Shown in pieces: positions 11,495-23,146 of a DNA stretch of 64,000 bases; the first letter of the stretch is position 1; each line of letters begins with the position of its first letter. The notes below the pieces were generated by a model that searched no databases, had not been told where the DNA came from, and was given only the letters and a program-made list of their open reading frames with translations. The position numbers and the translations under genes were made by a program. Origin of the DNA: Gnetum montanum (Eukaryota; Streptophyta; Gnetopsida; Gnetales; Gnetaceae); contig MNCI01014407.1 of the NCBI GenBank assembly GCA_015680685.1, positions 496,325 to 560,324 of the forward strand, read 5' to 3'.

Positions 11495-12541
11495 TGAAAC
11501 ACCACAAAATTTCAGGTCTCGACATCACAACATCAAACATGGCCAAGTGTTACACGTTGTTACATGCTGCTATGCTGCATAGCGTAGCACCTTGCTATAG
11601 TGCATAGTGTAGCACCTTGCTACTACCTTGCTACACTGCGTAGCGTAGCATAGTGTAGCACCTTACTACTACCTTACTACTGTGTAGCGTAGCACCTTAC
11701 TACTGTGTAGCATAGCACCTTGCTACTGCATAGTGTAGCACCTTTCTACTATGTATCATAGCATAGCATAGCATCCTATTAGGCACTGTTACACTATGTT
11801 ACACATTGTTATGTGTTGTTATGCATTGCCACCCACCGCATTGCCATGTGGAACTTGATCATTTTGAGCTCACCCTAGCTCTATAAATACCTCTGCACCC
11901 TCTTTTTCAAAGGGAGGGGAGGAAGAAAAAAGAAGAGGAGGAGGCTTCCATTTTTCTTCACTAGTAAAGCATTTAGCATTTTGGCATCTTAGCACTTAGC
12001 TCCACGAGTGAACGAGACCCAGAGCACACTACACTGATAGAGAGGCATAACTACATCGCACGATACACTATGACTACCGACCCAAGAGGCACAATTTATC
12101 ATAGTGATCACCAAATTTCATAGTCCGATACCACCAAGGCTATGACTCCACTCTTACTGTGCCTATTGTACACTTTGTATACTTGTACCCCTTTTCAGGG
12201 TGGTGCATCTTTCTATTCAAACTCTCTTTTTGGCTGATTATAACATTTATTTGGCATTGTCAACCATTCAATCATGTCTATTGCCATGTTACACGCTTAA
12301 CACGTTTCTACTGCTCTACACATTATGTTTTCTTTTTTATTTTACCACCGGGTGTTCCATCTAAAATCATTGTTTGCAAAAGGATTATTGTACACCAGTT
12401 AAGTCCCTATCTGATTGACTAGACCGTTCAGGGCACCCTGAATTCATTTTCTACAGCACTGCCCTCGTGCGGATTCAGGGTTAAACTATTCACCTGGCAA
12501 CCTCTTGGTGTTTCCAACCACTGATGTTTTCAGTTGCAATA
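11495..12541 (+). repeat. 5' LTR of element A
   Basis: It starts TGAAACACCACAAAATTTC and ends near gttgcaata, where the 3' copy has gttgtaaca. It holds a CTAC/GTAG-rich tandem array (11,563-11,780), a clear TATA box (ctataaatac, 11,881) and a purine-rich stretch (about 11,910-11,950) downstream of the likely start. Its right border is set by the primer site at 12,547. Confidence 0.8.
11563..11780. repeat. GTAGC/GCTAC tandem array in the A 5' LTR
   Basis: Repeated units of roughly 20-25 bp of the form ctactgcgtagcgtagcacc. Each unit holds short mirror pairs (GTAGC with GCTAC), so single strands could fold. Matching arrays lie at 18,030-18,300 and, inverted, at about 29,530-29,720 and 36,530-36,700 in the other LTRs of this family. 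Confidence 0.75.
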
Positions 12542-12546
12542 GTTTT

Positions 12547-12566
12547 TGGTGCTAGAAGGAGGGCTT
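12547..12566 (+). other. primer binding site of element A
   Basis: TGGTGCTAGAAGGAGGGC follows the LTR after a short spacer. Element B has TGGCGCTAGAAGAAGGGCC at the same place. I could not assign the tRNA by eye. The site differs from that of H1, so A is not simply a deleted H1. Confidence 0.65.
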
Positions 12567-12807
12567 GAACCTCCATTTTTAGCAATTTTCATACTCAGCA
12601 TTTTTTCTACATTTTCATACTTAGAATTTTTTTTCCTTTTCTGCATTTCCATACTTTGCATTTTTTTCTACATTGTTACACATAGCCATTTTCTATATTT
12701 CTATACTTAGCCATTTCTCTGCTATTGACAGACTTCATCATTTTCTTGCTATTTTCAAGGTTAGCCATTTTCTACAACTAGAAACTTTCACAACCTGATC
12801 TGTGAAT
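12567..12807 (+). repeat. leader of element A with degenerate repeats
   Basis: T-rich leader between primer site and gag made of about eight degenerate units of 25-35 bp (attttcatacttagccatt with ttctgcattt). B has the same units on the minus strand at about 35,240-35,410. Confidence 0.6.
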
Positions 12808-15435
12808 ATGAATCTAGATCAACTTTCCATGTTGGTGTCTAACACATTCGATACCACAATCCAGCCAAAGCATGCCGCATTAAGCCATGAACAATACAAT
12901 TTCATTTGTGCCAACATCCAAGTAGGACTACTAGTGGATTACCTTGATTTAGAGGTAAAATAGGACCACAAATGAGTCCACCAGAATGGACAGGAGTACA
13001 ACCCCTCCTTGTTTGACATAATCCCACTCACGGAGCCCTACCACCGATTGTTGTCCCAACTCATTCATGCAAACAAGCATGATGCAGAGACAACCTACAA
13101 GGAAGCCTCATAGAATGAGGAAGATGAGTTCAAGGCCTACTTCGAACATGAGAGCCACCTCCACACCGTCTTCCAACAAGCACTCCTTATTATAGCCCGT
13201 CCTCGGTTTGGTCCACCCATCCCCTCCAAGATAGTGACCATGTCAATTCATCCTTCCTCGCATTCAACTAATGCATTTACCTAGCACTATGCTCATGCAG
13301 GGGCCACCTCCCAACCCCAAAAAACTCAGGCATCCTACATTCCTCCTATCTCATTGGTGTCTGCGGTGTCCATCTAACCCACCCATGTGTGGCCCACTCC
13401 AATCACTGCACCCATCGCGTAGCCATTACATTAGCAATCATCCGCTATGATGTTAAACTGGCAGCATCTGTCCGCTACGATGTTAAACTAGAAAACTCCA
13501 CAACCAAAAATTTTTCCCTATGCTATGCAACAAACCTAAGCCCAGCCAATGCAACCAGCTGGCACATCCCCAAGCTTGGATCAAGCATTCTAGTTGATCC
13601 AAAGCTTGATGGAGGAGATCAACCAACTCAAGGCTACCTCCTCTGACAACATCTAGGTGGTGGACTTCTACAGAGATGACCCCATAATTCCTATAGTACC
13701 ACCCCTAACTCTTTCAACTAGGGCCCAACTACCTCAATTTACCAAGTACAATGATGAAGGGCATCCCAATGCACACTTGGTCACATCTCGATCTAAATGC
13801 CTACTCCTTCAAGCTTGGCCACACACTATCATGCACGTGTTCACCATGTCACTCACTGGCAAGGCCTTGGACTGGTATCATGCACTACCCAAGGCCTCAA
13901 TCTCCTCTTTGGAGGATCTCATAACCAAGTTTGTGACACACTTTAGGTACAACCTAAAGCTTGAAGCAACCCTTGACCAGTTGATGCAAGTTAAAAAAGG
14001 GCCTCTAGAGCCCATGCCAAAATTCCTCCAACGTTGGCATGCTGCATTAAGTGAAATGCATGAATCTTTGGTAGAAGCGCATCTACTAGACATCTTTAAA
14101 GGTGCAGTAAATGACTTTATTAATTCCAAACTATATTATCTAGCCCCAAAGTCTCTTAACCAAGCCTTTTCCCAAGCAAAAAGTATAGAGGACATAGCAC
14201 AAGCTAGCAATGATCCAGCTTATGTAGCCTATAGAAACCAACATGCTTGCAAGCAAAACACAATAGTGATAATAGTAGCCACAAGCATAAAAGCAATCAA
14301 CCGAGGCCCAACAGCTAAGCAACCCAAAGCCCCAACTAACAAAACTACCAATTCTAGCACCAACTCACCTACATTAATAGGGGCTACCCCAAGACCCAAC
14401 TTTTAGTGCAAGGATCGCTCAAAGTATATAGCACTACCAGTGTAGCCCTCTGAACTACTAGAGAAACTCTTGAAAGTTGGGCAAATCCAACACAAACATG
14501 TATTAGCAATTACCTGCCAAAGACATGATAGGTACTGCGAACTACTAAGGAACCCTGCTTTAGGAATGCCAAATGAGCCCCCATTGCCGCAACACTTTAA
14601 GCTAGACCAATACTTTCATTACCTCCAATTGGTTGGTCATAGTACAGACAACTTTTGTGCTTTGTAGGATGACTTGCAAAGAATGATAGAACATGGCCAG
14701 CTGGTAATTAACACAATGAGTCAATCCAACACAAATGATGCCTCCTATGTCATAAATTCCATTAGCATAGGTGGTAATTCTAAACCTATGCAACAACCTT
14801 TTGTGATCCATGTGCCTCCCAACAAGGCAAGGATTCCCTCGGCCTCCACAAGTAAGAGGCCTCCCTTTGTTATCAAAGTTCCACCTCGATCACCCACAAC
14901 ATCCTTTATGGTCAAAGCTCCACAACAATCATCCATTAAGACGTTAAATTGGCATGATACAACAACAACAACCACTAAGAAACCCTTTATCATAAGGGTT
15001 TCACAACGTGATGGCCCCTCACCTACCCGAAGTCGAATAGTGGACAACATCTCGATCCCTTCTCCTTCAAGGGTTGACCCCACTAGCAACTCAAGTAGGC
15101 CCAGCAAATGGCAACGTAGGAGGAAAAACGAGTACCTTGCAACCCCCAAGGCTGAAGTAAAGGCCACAACTAGCAAGCAAAAACTAAGCACTAGGGCCCC
15201 TACCCGCAAGTAGGCTGAGCAAACCAAGCCCAAGTCCCCTTTGCAAGAGATCTGTCTCTTAAACTACATGGAGGGAATCAAGGCCAACACAATTACTAAT
15301 GACAAGGACTTTGTAGGTGCATTAACTCAGGTAAAGCAAACTCTCAAGCAAAAGAACACAACATTGAGCTCATCTACTCCTCATCTACTCACTGCCAAGC
15401 ATTGGCCAAGATCTTGGCCTCCATTCCTGTTATAG
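12808..15435 (+). pseudogene. element A gag
   Basis: The ATG at 12,808 (MNLDQLSMLVSNTFD) is shared with element B and chosen for that reason. The frame runs to about 15,435 with a handful of stops. The N-terminal part is Pro/Gln/Thr-rich and carries two copies of a YDVKLA repeat (13,446-13,490). The Ty3-type Gag domain is clear at 13,730-14,230: LPQFTKYNDEGHPNAHLVT, SLTGKALDWYHALPKASIS, LITKFVTHFRYNLK, MPKFLQRWHAALSEMHE. A second half (14,674-15,213) has four loose repeats of the type PFVIKVPP and a basic Ser/Arg-rich tail. No CCHC knuckle was seen. The longest open part is 249 residues. A local length change near 15,365-15,385 puts the protease in another frame. Confidence 0.8.
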
Positions 15436-16274
15436 AGGACATCCCTGCAAACGAGGCATCCATCCATGCAAAAATGCTACCCCCTACACCACAAGAATCA
15501 AGTTCAACATCTCTAATGTTCCACAAAAATGCAATCAAAGTTAACCCCAAACCAAGGGAAGTTACTACATCTTCCTTGTCAATTAGCGTACGTGTTGGGT
15601 AGTGCACAATCTGCAGAGTGCATGTTGATGATGGTGTAGCAACAAATGTAGTATTGTACTTCATCATCAACAAGCTAGGCCTAGCAGATGAAATCAAGTC
15701 AACCAAAACCAAGTGTCTAAAATCCTTCAATGGATCACACGTCACAGTCAGGGGTACCATCAACTTAGCCTTTGTGGTAGGAGAGCAATTGCCTACTAGC
15801 ACAGATTTCACCTTCATAGAAGAGATGCCGAGTTTCAACATGATTCTAGGTAAGCCTTAGCTAGCCTAACTAAGGGCCATCTCCTCTCCCATCCACCAAG
15901 AAATTCACCTTCCATACAAAGGTGGTCAAGTTATCATCCATGGTGATAACACTTTCTCTTTGACTATCCATGACATAGACATGACGCAAGTTTTAGAAGA
16001 AGAGTTTCTTGGTGATACACCTATAACAACCAACGCAGTGCCTAAGGCTAACATACCCAAATGAGTGGTTGAAGCCAACAACCTCCCAGAGGATCCTAAG
16101 CCTTGCACACTCCCTAATCCATGCCCAGTTAGGAAGCAACTACATGACCAAGACTTTCCCTTGGCCAAAAATGTGCTAGATGCTTGCCTACCCTTTTCCT
16201 CCACTTGCCATGCATTTTTGACTTTCATTTACATTTCACTAGCCTACACATTTACATTTTTCCTACTTACTTAG
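15360..16274 (+). pseudogene. element A retropepsin-like protease
   Basis: In the frame after gag: ALAKILASIPVIEDIP, then the catalytic region VHVDDGVATNVVLYFIINKL (15,618-15,677), LKSFNGSHVTVRGTINLAF, and the C-terminal signature EEMPSFNMILGKP (15,822-15,860). It goes on through LPYKGGQVIIHGDN to a conserved tail ending at 16,274. This is the single-domain aspartic protease found between gag and reverse transcriptase in Ty3 elements. Here nothing from reverse transcriptase follows. A few stops (near 15,600, 15,860 and 16,062) break it. Confidence 0.8.
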
Positions 16275-17957
16275 ATTAGGCATTTCATTTTGTTCACATA
16301 TCTATTTTACTTTGTTTATGCATCCATCCATTTAGCTTATGCATTACATCTGAAAAAATAAAAACTATAAAACATAAAACTACAAAAACACATGTCCCAA
16401 AAAGACCTTAAACTAGCCTATGGCCTAGAATCGCCTAAAGCTATTACTTTTTGCATTGCTTTCCTTTCATTCATACATTTTAACTTTATTTACAGTAGAT
16501 GTTGCTTGATGTTATTTTCCTTTTAGTTTATTTTTACAAGATTTTGCAGACACTCAGCATGACTACGTGTGTAGCATCGCACCTTGTATAAGCAAGGTAA
16601 GCACCAATCCGCTATGACTATAAACTAGCACAGGCAGTCCGCTATGACTATAAATTAGCACAACTCGTCCTTGGGTCATGACATTAAACTAGCACAACAT
16701 CCATTTTCTACTACGACATTAAACTAGCATCCAATAGTCTAGTAGGACTATAAACTAGCACATCACGATCTTCCAGGACCTTAAACTGGGTTCATAGTCT
16801 GCCAAGACTTTAAACTGGCATGTAGCTGATTTGATCCAAACACTTGCCATTACCCTAGGAGCACTCACAACACCATCACCTCCCATCATTCTGGTGATTC
16901 TTTTGGAGCACTTTCCATTAGTGTGGCATTCAGAACACTTGTAGCATCATCGCCCTGGCACCTTCACTGCTTTCTTGAGCACTTGCAACAAGCATGGCAT
17001 TTAACACTTTCACAACATCTTCTTATCAATCACTTATAGCAGCTTCACATCTGGCATTTTCACTTGCATTTCATGATTTGCAGTTTTCTTGTCCTCTCTA
17101 AGTTGTGTTTGCAGGATGAAGTCTTGGAGGCGGTCGTGCGAAGGTGCATTTCATTGCAGCAACAAGTTATCATGTTTCTTTGATGTGCATAACTAGACTT
17201 GTTGAGCCACTTAAGAGTGCACATCCCCCTCATTCCTATTACAGCCTATGCACATTCATTCATTCATCCCAATATCCTCTCATACTAACCATATTCATGA
17301 TTTCACACTCTGATGCATATGCACTATGACATACATGGCATTCCCTTCACATCAACTATAGAACCCATGGTTGATGTAACATAATTCATCCTATGGGGTG
17401 CCTCTGTTGCGTGGTAAAGGCCTAAGTGCATGTAACATGAATCATCCCTGGGAGGAAACATCGATCCTATAGATGCAATGTGATGTGTCAAAACAAAATC
17501 CATCTTCTTGATGGCCAACCTGCAGCTAACATTCATTAGTAAGCTAAACCCAAAGAAAGTTCGCCTTAACAAAAAAAAATCAACAATGTTGCAGCTTCGC
17601 AATTGGCCCATCCTTGGATCAAATTTGGCCCTCCCATGAGTACTCTAATGAAAGGTCAATGTTTTAGTGGCAAGCTACTTCATGCCATGGTCACCATCAA
17701 CCATGCTAAATTTGCATCTTACATCATGATCCATGGTTTGCATTTTGTTCCCACTATTTAAATTTCATCTCCTTAGCATTGTCTATACCCCTTCTCCCCT
17801 AAAATAACCTTATCCCCATAACACTCTTAAGCATGGTAAGAAGACATCCGATTTTGTGCTGACAAATGACATTGGTGACATATCTGCTATGGTGTTTTGT
17901 AATTCTTTTTCGACGTCTTTCAGGCCACTCTTCCAAACATCAACAAAGAGGGACCAT
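16275..17957 (+). other. non-coding 3' part of element A with a spaced repeat and purine tract
   Basis: No protein domain is seen. At 16,605-16,825 a motif of the form ctatgactataaactagca occurs about seven times at 30-40-bp spacing. It is the nucleotide relative of the 30-bp unit in gag. Shorter degenerate repeats with gcacttgcaacac-like strings follow to about 17,060. The end (caacaaagagggaccatta, 17,941-17,958) is the purine tract preceding the 3' LTR. Confidence 0.65.
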
Positions 17958-19063
17958 TAAAACACCACAAAATTTCAGGTCTCGACATCGCAACTACAAA
18001 TATGCCTAAGTGTTACATGTTGTTACATGCTGCTACACTCCGTAGGCTAGCGTAGCATAACACCTTGCTACTGCATAGCATAGCATCTTGCTACATTGCA
18101 TAGCGTAGCATAGCTAGCACCTTACTACTGCCTTGCTACACTGCGTAGAATAGCACCTTGCTACTACATTGCTACTACGTAGCGTAGCACCTTGCTACTG
18201 TGTAACGTAGCACCTTGCTACTGTGTAGCGTAACACCTTGCTACTACCTCTCTATTGCGTAGTGTAGCACCTTACTACTATGTAGCATAGCATAGCATGA
18301 CACCCTGTTACGTGCTGTTACATATTGTTATGTGTAGTTACACATTGCCACCCACCGCATTGCCATGTGGCACCTGATCTGCATTTTGGGCTAACCCTAG
18401 CTCTATAAATACCTCTACACCCTCTTTTTCAGGGGGAGGGGAGAAAGAAAAAAGAAGAGGAGGGGGCTTCCATTTTTCTTCACCAGCAAGTCATTTGGCA
18501 TTTTGGCATCTTAGCACTTAGCTCTGTGGGTGAATGAGACCCAGAGCACACCACACCGACAAAGAGGCATAACTACATTGCACGATACACTATGACTACC
18601 GACCCAGGAGGAATAGTTTATCACAGTGATTACTAGATTTCATAGCTTGATACCACCGAGGCTATGATGCCACTCTTACTGTACCTATTGTACACTTTTT
18701 ATACTTGTACCCCTTTTTGGGGTAGTGCATCTTTCTATTCAAACTCTCTTTTTGGCTGATTACAATATTTATTTGGCATTGTCAACCATTCAATCATGTC
18801 TACTGCCCTGTTATGTGCTTAGCACGTTTCTACTGTTGTGCATATTATGTTTTCTTTCTTATTCTACCACTGGGTGTTCCATCTAAAATCATTTTTTGAA
18901 GAAGGATTATTGTACACCAATTAAGTCCCTTTCTAATCGACTAGACTATTCAGGGCACCATGAATCCATTTTCTCCAACACAGCCCTCATGCGGATTCGG
19001 GGTTAAACTATTCGCTTGGCAACCTCTCGGTGTTTCCAGCCACCAACGTTTTTGGTTGTAACA
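17958..19063 (+). repeat. 3' LTR of element A
   Basis: About 1,106 bp, parallel to 11,495-12,541 but longer because its GTAG/CTAC array (18,030-18,300) has more units. Starts TAAAACACCACAAAATTTC (TG changed to TA) and ends gttgtaaca. TATA box near 18,402. Confidence 0.8.
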
Positions 19064-19068
19064 ATGTG

Positions 19069-19790
19069 TAGAAACCAATTTGAGGATAAACTCGTAGAAA
19101 ATTTGTTTCATGGTCCAAGAAGGCATAGTACTAGGGCACAAAATCTCACATATAGGAATAGAGGTAGACCTCGAGAAAATCAAAATTATCCAAGGAATTA
19201 CTCATTAACCAAAAAATATCAAATATATTCAGTCATTCCTTGGACATACTGGCTACTAAAGGAGATTTATTGAGAACTTTTAAAAGGTTACCAAACCATT
19301 GGTGAAATTAACGAAAAAGGATGTACCTTTCAAGTGGACCAGAGAATGCGAATTAGCTTTCCAAACTTTGAAACAAAAGCTAGTAGAAACACCCATTCTA
19401 CAAGCTCCCAACTAGTCCAAACCATTCCATATCATGACTGACACATTCAACTATAATTTAGGAGCTGTACTTACATAGTTAGATGACCAAAAGCATCGTT
19501 ATTACATCCATTATACAAGTAGAAGTATCACTAGTACACAACTTAACTACACTACCATAGAGAAAGAATTAATGGTTGTAGTGTTTGCACTAGAAAATTT
19601 TAGACAGTATGTATTGGGATATAAAGTATATATACATAAAGATCATAGTACAATCCAATTCCTCATGAATAAGCCAATGGTAAGCCCTCATATCATACAA
19701 TGGCTTGGAATCTTACAAGAGTTTGATTTAATGATGATCGATCGCAAGGACACTGAGAATGTAGTTGTTGATCATTTATCTTGATTGCGA
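19069..19790 (+). pseudogene. H1 reverse transcriptase C-terminus and RNase H
   Basis: Resumes the protein cut at 11,494. It reads FMVQEGIVLGHKISHIGIEV (connection part of reverse transcriptase, frame 3 near 19,105), then FLGHTGY. The RNase H domain follows with PFHIMTDTFNYNLGAVL, TTIEKELMVVVFALENFRQY, HKDHSTIQFLMNK and MMIDRKDTENVVVDHLS (19,572-19,784 is open). The Asp, Glu and Asp positions of RNase H are still present by eye, although the first motif has diverged. Stops in the first half break it. Confidence 0.85.
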
Positions 19791-21100
19791 TGGGACAACA
19801 AAGAGGACGAGTATCCAATTTTTGATCATTTCCCTGACGAATTCCTCTTTGCAAGTGTAGTGAATAATCAATCACCCATGGAGATAAACTGGTACATTAG
19901 CATTCTTACCTATCTCCTCACCCAACAGACACCACAAGAGTTAAACCTTAAGAAGGAACAACAGTTTCTTCACTGAGCCGAGTACTTTATGGAGATCAAT
20001 GGGCAACTTTACAAAGTGTATCCTGATGGCTTGGTTCGATGGTGTGTTCTTGATATAGATCAATTACGAGTTCTCCAAGATGCTCATGAGGGTCCTTGTG
20101 GAGGTCATTACGCTAGGAGATGAATGACCATCAAGATCCTACTTGCAGGATATTATTGGCCTACATTATTTTAGGACACCCATCGTTTCATCCAATCTTG
20201 TGAGCACTATCAATGTGATGGGGGAATGACTACTAGAATGGAGGGTCCACAACAATGGATTCAACTATTAGAACCCTTCAACATTTAGGGAATTTATTTT
20301 ATGGGGCCAGTTACACCAATGTCCAATGGAAAAGCTTATATTATTGTTGTCGTTAATTACCTAACAAAATGGGTTGAAGAAACTACTGTTAAATATTGTA
20401 CATCATCTACAGCTACATGATTTCTTCAACAACAAATCATAAATAGGTTTGGTGTGTTGCATGCACTTATTTTAGATAGTTTTACATACTTCATAGGTGC
20501 AACTTTTCAGAAATTAATGTAATGCTTAGGGGTTGAGCATAAATTGACTACACCATACCACCCCCAAGTGAGCAGTCAAGCAAAAGTCACCAATAGGGAG
20601 ATTATGAAGATATTGACAAGAACCATTAGTAAGTTTAGGTGAGACTAGAGCACTAAACTGAACGATGCTCTTTGGGCATACCAATCCACATGGAAACTCC
20701 CTATAGGCTACTCTTCCTATGAGTTAGTGTATAGTAAATTACCAACACTTACCATTTAAACTGAGCTCTGTACACTATCCATGGCATGTGATCTCAACCT
20801 TGACCTTGATCTAGCATAGAAACAACAATTAGTAACCCTTAACTTGCTAGATGAAACTGATTAGCTGTCCTATCATCTAACGAATTGCACAAGGCATTCA
20901 ATAAATAATGTCATGAACTAAGAATTAGGAAAGTTAAATATCAGCTAGGAGATAAGGTTCTCTACCGAAATCCCACACATGTGCCACAATGTACTAAATT
21001 TCAAACACTACGGGAAGGATCTTATATTATTTATACAAATTTTCCTTTAGGGGCCATGACAATATACAAATCCAAGAGCCCAGATAAGAAACTTTTGGTC
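19791..21100 (+). pseudogene. H1 integrase
   Basis: Starts after RNase H with LRWDNKEDEYPIFDHFPDEF. The zinc-binding region shows HEGPCGGHYARR and FIQSCEHYQCDGGMTT; the last expected Cys pair is damaged. The catalytic core is recognisable: GIYFMGPVTPMSNGKAYI, VVVNYLTKWVEE, ALILDSFTYFIGATF, TTPYHPQVSSQAKVTNREIM. In the DDE triad the first Asp is Tyr and the Glu is Lys; only the middle Asp remains. The C-terminal part (KLPIGYSSYELVYSKLP; YRNPTHVPQCTKFQTL) runs to about 21,020. Many stops. Confidence 0.8.
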
Positions 21101-21792
21101 AATGTGCAACAAACCAAACCTTTCTAGGAGTGTAGGACAACAAATACACATGCTACCTCTCTTGATGGACCACCCTACTTACTATTTCAAATCTCCTCCT
21201 TCCAACTTAGTCATGGGAGAGATGGCCACCTATAATAACCATTCTAGGCCCTCAGTTCTTTTTGAATTTTTGTTTTACACATTTTTTTTTACACATTCTT
21301 TCAACTTTTCTTATTTTTGTTTTACACTATGATTCATGTTTCTACTATTTTTTTATTTACTTTATTTACTTTTATTCATCATCTAATAAGTGCTCATGAT
21401 GGTGGATTAAATTATATCATATTGATTACTAATGTTTGATTTTTACCTTTGAATTATGATGTTGGTATTAAGGTATGGTTCTTTTGGTAAAATAGGAAAT
21501 GATTCCATGTCATCCACTCATCCATACAAATCTATGGTCTCCTTTGGCTTGGAACTATACAGTTCCCTTTTTCTAAGTAAACTTGTTAATGAATTGGTGA
21601 CTGGGTATTTTTCAAACCAAGGAAAGACTCAAAGGATGAAAAAGATGTGACTTCAATGGGTCTCGATGCATTTGTGTTGGCCATTCTCTTGGATGCTTGC
21701 ATGCTTTTTCTTGGATTTTCCACCATTCTAACATTGTTTAAATATTAGGAAGCTGAGTGAATAAAAAAAAGTCTTTGCATGGTGCGGTTCTC

Positions 21793-21827
<35 letters not shown>

Positions 21828-23133
21828 TAAAAAGGTGAGAATTCAAAGCATACCTCTTAGACATAATAAAGCAATATGGACTACAAGTGCTAGTTATGGC
21901 ACTAGAAAGACATGTTACCCATGCCTAAAGGTTTCCTCTAACTAAGGCCCTTTCTCGCTTCCTGCTTCTCCGTCTCGCTCTCCTTGGAATGGTGGTGACA
22001 CTTTGTGGAAGTATTTTTGTTACTTCAAGTGGATGGATTGGTCAAGTGTGTTGATGTGAGGTCACTAGATGTGGTTTGTTTGAGTTTGGATTTGGGATGA
22101 GTTTACTTAGTCACCTTAACCATAAAATACACAAAGGACTTTACACAACCTTGTTCTTGGGATTCCGTTCCATTCTATCCTCTCCATCTTTCTCCCCATT
22201 TTTCCACCTCATTGCCAATTCTATCATTAGTCCATTTCTGGGTTGATGCATTTTTTTTCTTTGGTGAATTCTTGTGGGTAAGTTTTTAACTCTTTCTTCC
22301 AAATGACATTCCTAGAGCCTACAAACTCTTTGGTTTGTGGGTTTGTCAGGGCATAAAAGGCATGAGCCTGATTTGGGGAGGACCCATTGGCATTGTTTTC
22401 TTGGTGTAATTGTTAACTTCTTTTTCTTAAACATTTTCTTCAATCAATCATTTCTTGTTTCATCCCCATCCATGGCATCCATTTTATTAGTGTTGCCATT
22501 GTTATTTTTCCCATATTTCTTGTTCCTCATGTTTTTCCATCTTATAGCTACTATAGGTTGGCTCTTAGTTGTGGGGGCCCTAGCACAAATTTTTTTATTT
22601 TTTCCATTTTACTAATTACCTAACCCCTACACATTCAGTAGTCACCTATGATAAATCTTCAAACCAGTTTCTACCATAACCACAACTCACTAATGTGCTT
22701 CATATCGAGGCCAGGTATCAATTGCATTGTGGTTTATCTATCCTTGCTCATTTGTGAATATGTTGTGTGTGCAAATGGTGATCATACAAACAATGGACTA
22801 GGCTTAGAGGAAGCACTCAGGATGAACCAGAACTGGAGTATTTACGAAAGGAGCAAGTTTGGTGGCATGGCTATGGATAAACAACGGAAAGCACAATCTT
22901 AGCATAGGTAGCAACACACTTCATTTTCTTTCTCTCTCTTTCTCTACAAGCTACCAAATAAAGCCTTGGATGTCATTTATCTATGAGTGTTCACCACAAT
23001 GTTGTAATATGCTTATTGATCCATCATTGGGTACCTTAAGTCTGTCATCCCATTCCACCGTCAGTTGTCAATTAGTCAATAATCCCATACCTTCCCAATA
23101 TTTTATAAGGAAATCGAGGACAAGTTTTCATTC
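21101..23133 (+). other. non-coding 3' region of H1
   Basis: About 2 kb between integrase and the purine tract. Parts match H2 (27,360-28,680), for instance the stretch reading PSNLVMGEMA near 21,205 and the block around 22,310-22,390. Nothing like the long extra ORF of the C copies is found. Open frames here (92 and 96 codons) show no recognisable domain. A (GA)n tract lies at 21,797-21,824. Confidence 0.55.
21797..21824. repeat. (GA)14 microsatellite
   Basis: Uninterrupted GA dinucleotides within the 3' untranslated part of H1. Confidence 0.95.
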
Positions 23134-23146
23134 AATCATGGGGGTA
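23134..23146 (+). other. purine tract of H1
   Basis: caatcatgggggta directly before the 3' LTR; near-identical strings precede the LTRs at 474, 40,525 and 46,507. Confidence 0.7.

Larger units (their letters stand above)
11495..19063 (+). mobile_element. element A: gag-protease-only LTR retrotransposon nested in H1
   Basis: LTRs at 11,495-12,541 and 17,958-19,063 flank a primer site, a repeat-bearing leader, gag, protease and a 1.7-kb non-coding 3' part. No reverse transcriptase, RNase H or integrase can be found. Copy B (28,686-36,871) has the same layout, so the absence belongs to the family rather than to one damaged copy. Such elements are known as non-autonomous gag-bearing retrotransposons (TR-GAG type) and would need enzymes from a relative. 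Several stops and frameshifts make this copy inactive as it stands. Confidence 0.85.

Noticed and set aside
11563-11780. Regularly spaced short repeats in the A LTR considered as a CRISPR-like array.
   Set aside because: Units are contiguous and degenerate without unique spacers, lie in an LTR and recur in all four LTRs; the sequence is eukaryotic.
14745-15233. 162-codon minus-strand frame, and a 195-codon + strand frame at 32,506-33,093.
   Set aside because: Both are antisense shadows of the second half of gag in elements A and B.
15360-15440. Gag and protease are offset by the same -1 frame in both A and B, which suggested programmed frameshifting.
   Set aside because: The shifts lie at different places. 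A changed length near 15,365-15,385, where the repeated tcatctactc sits; B lost a base near 32,500. The equal offset is chance, and no shared slippery site was found.
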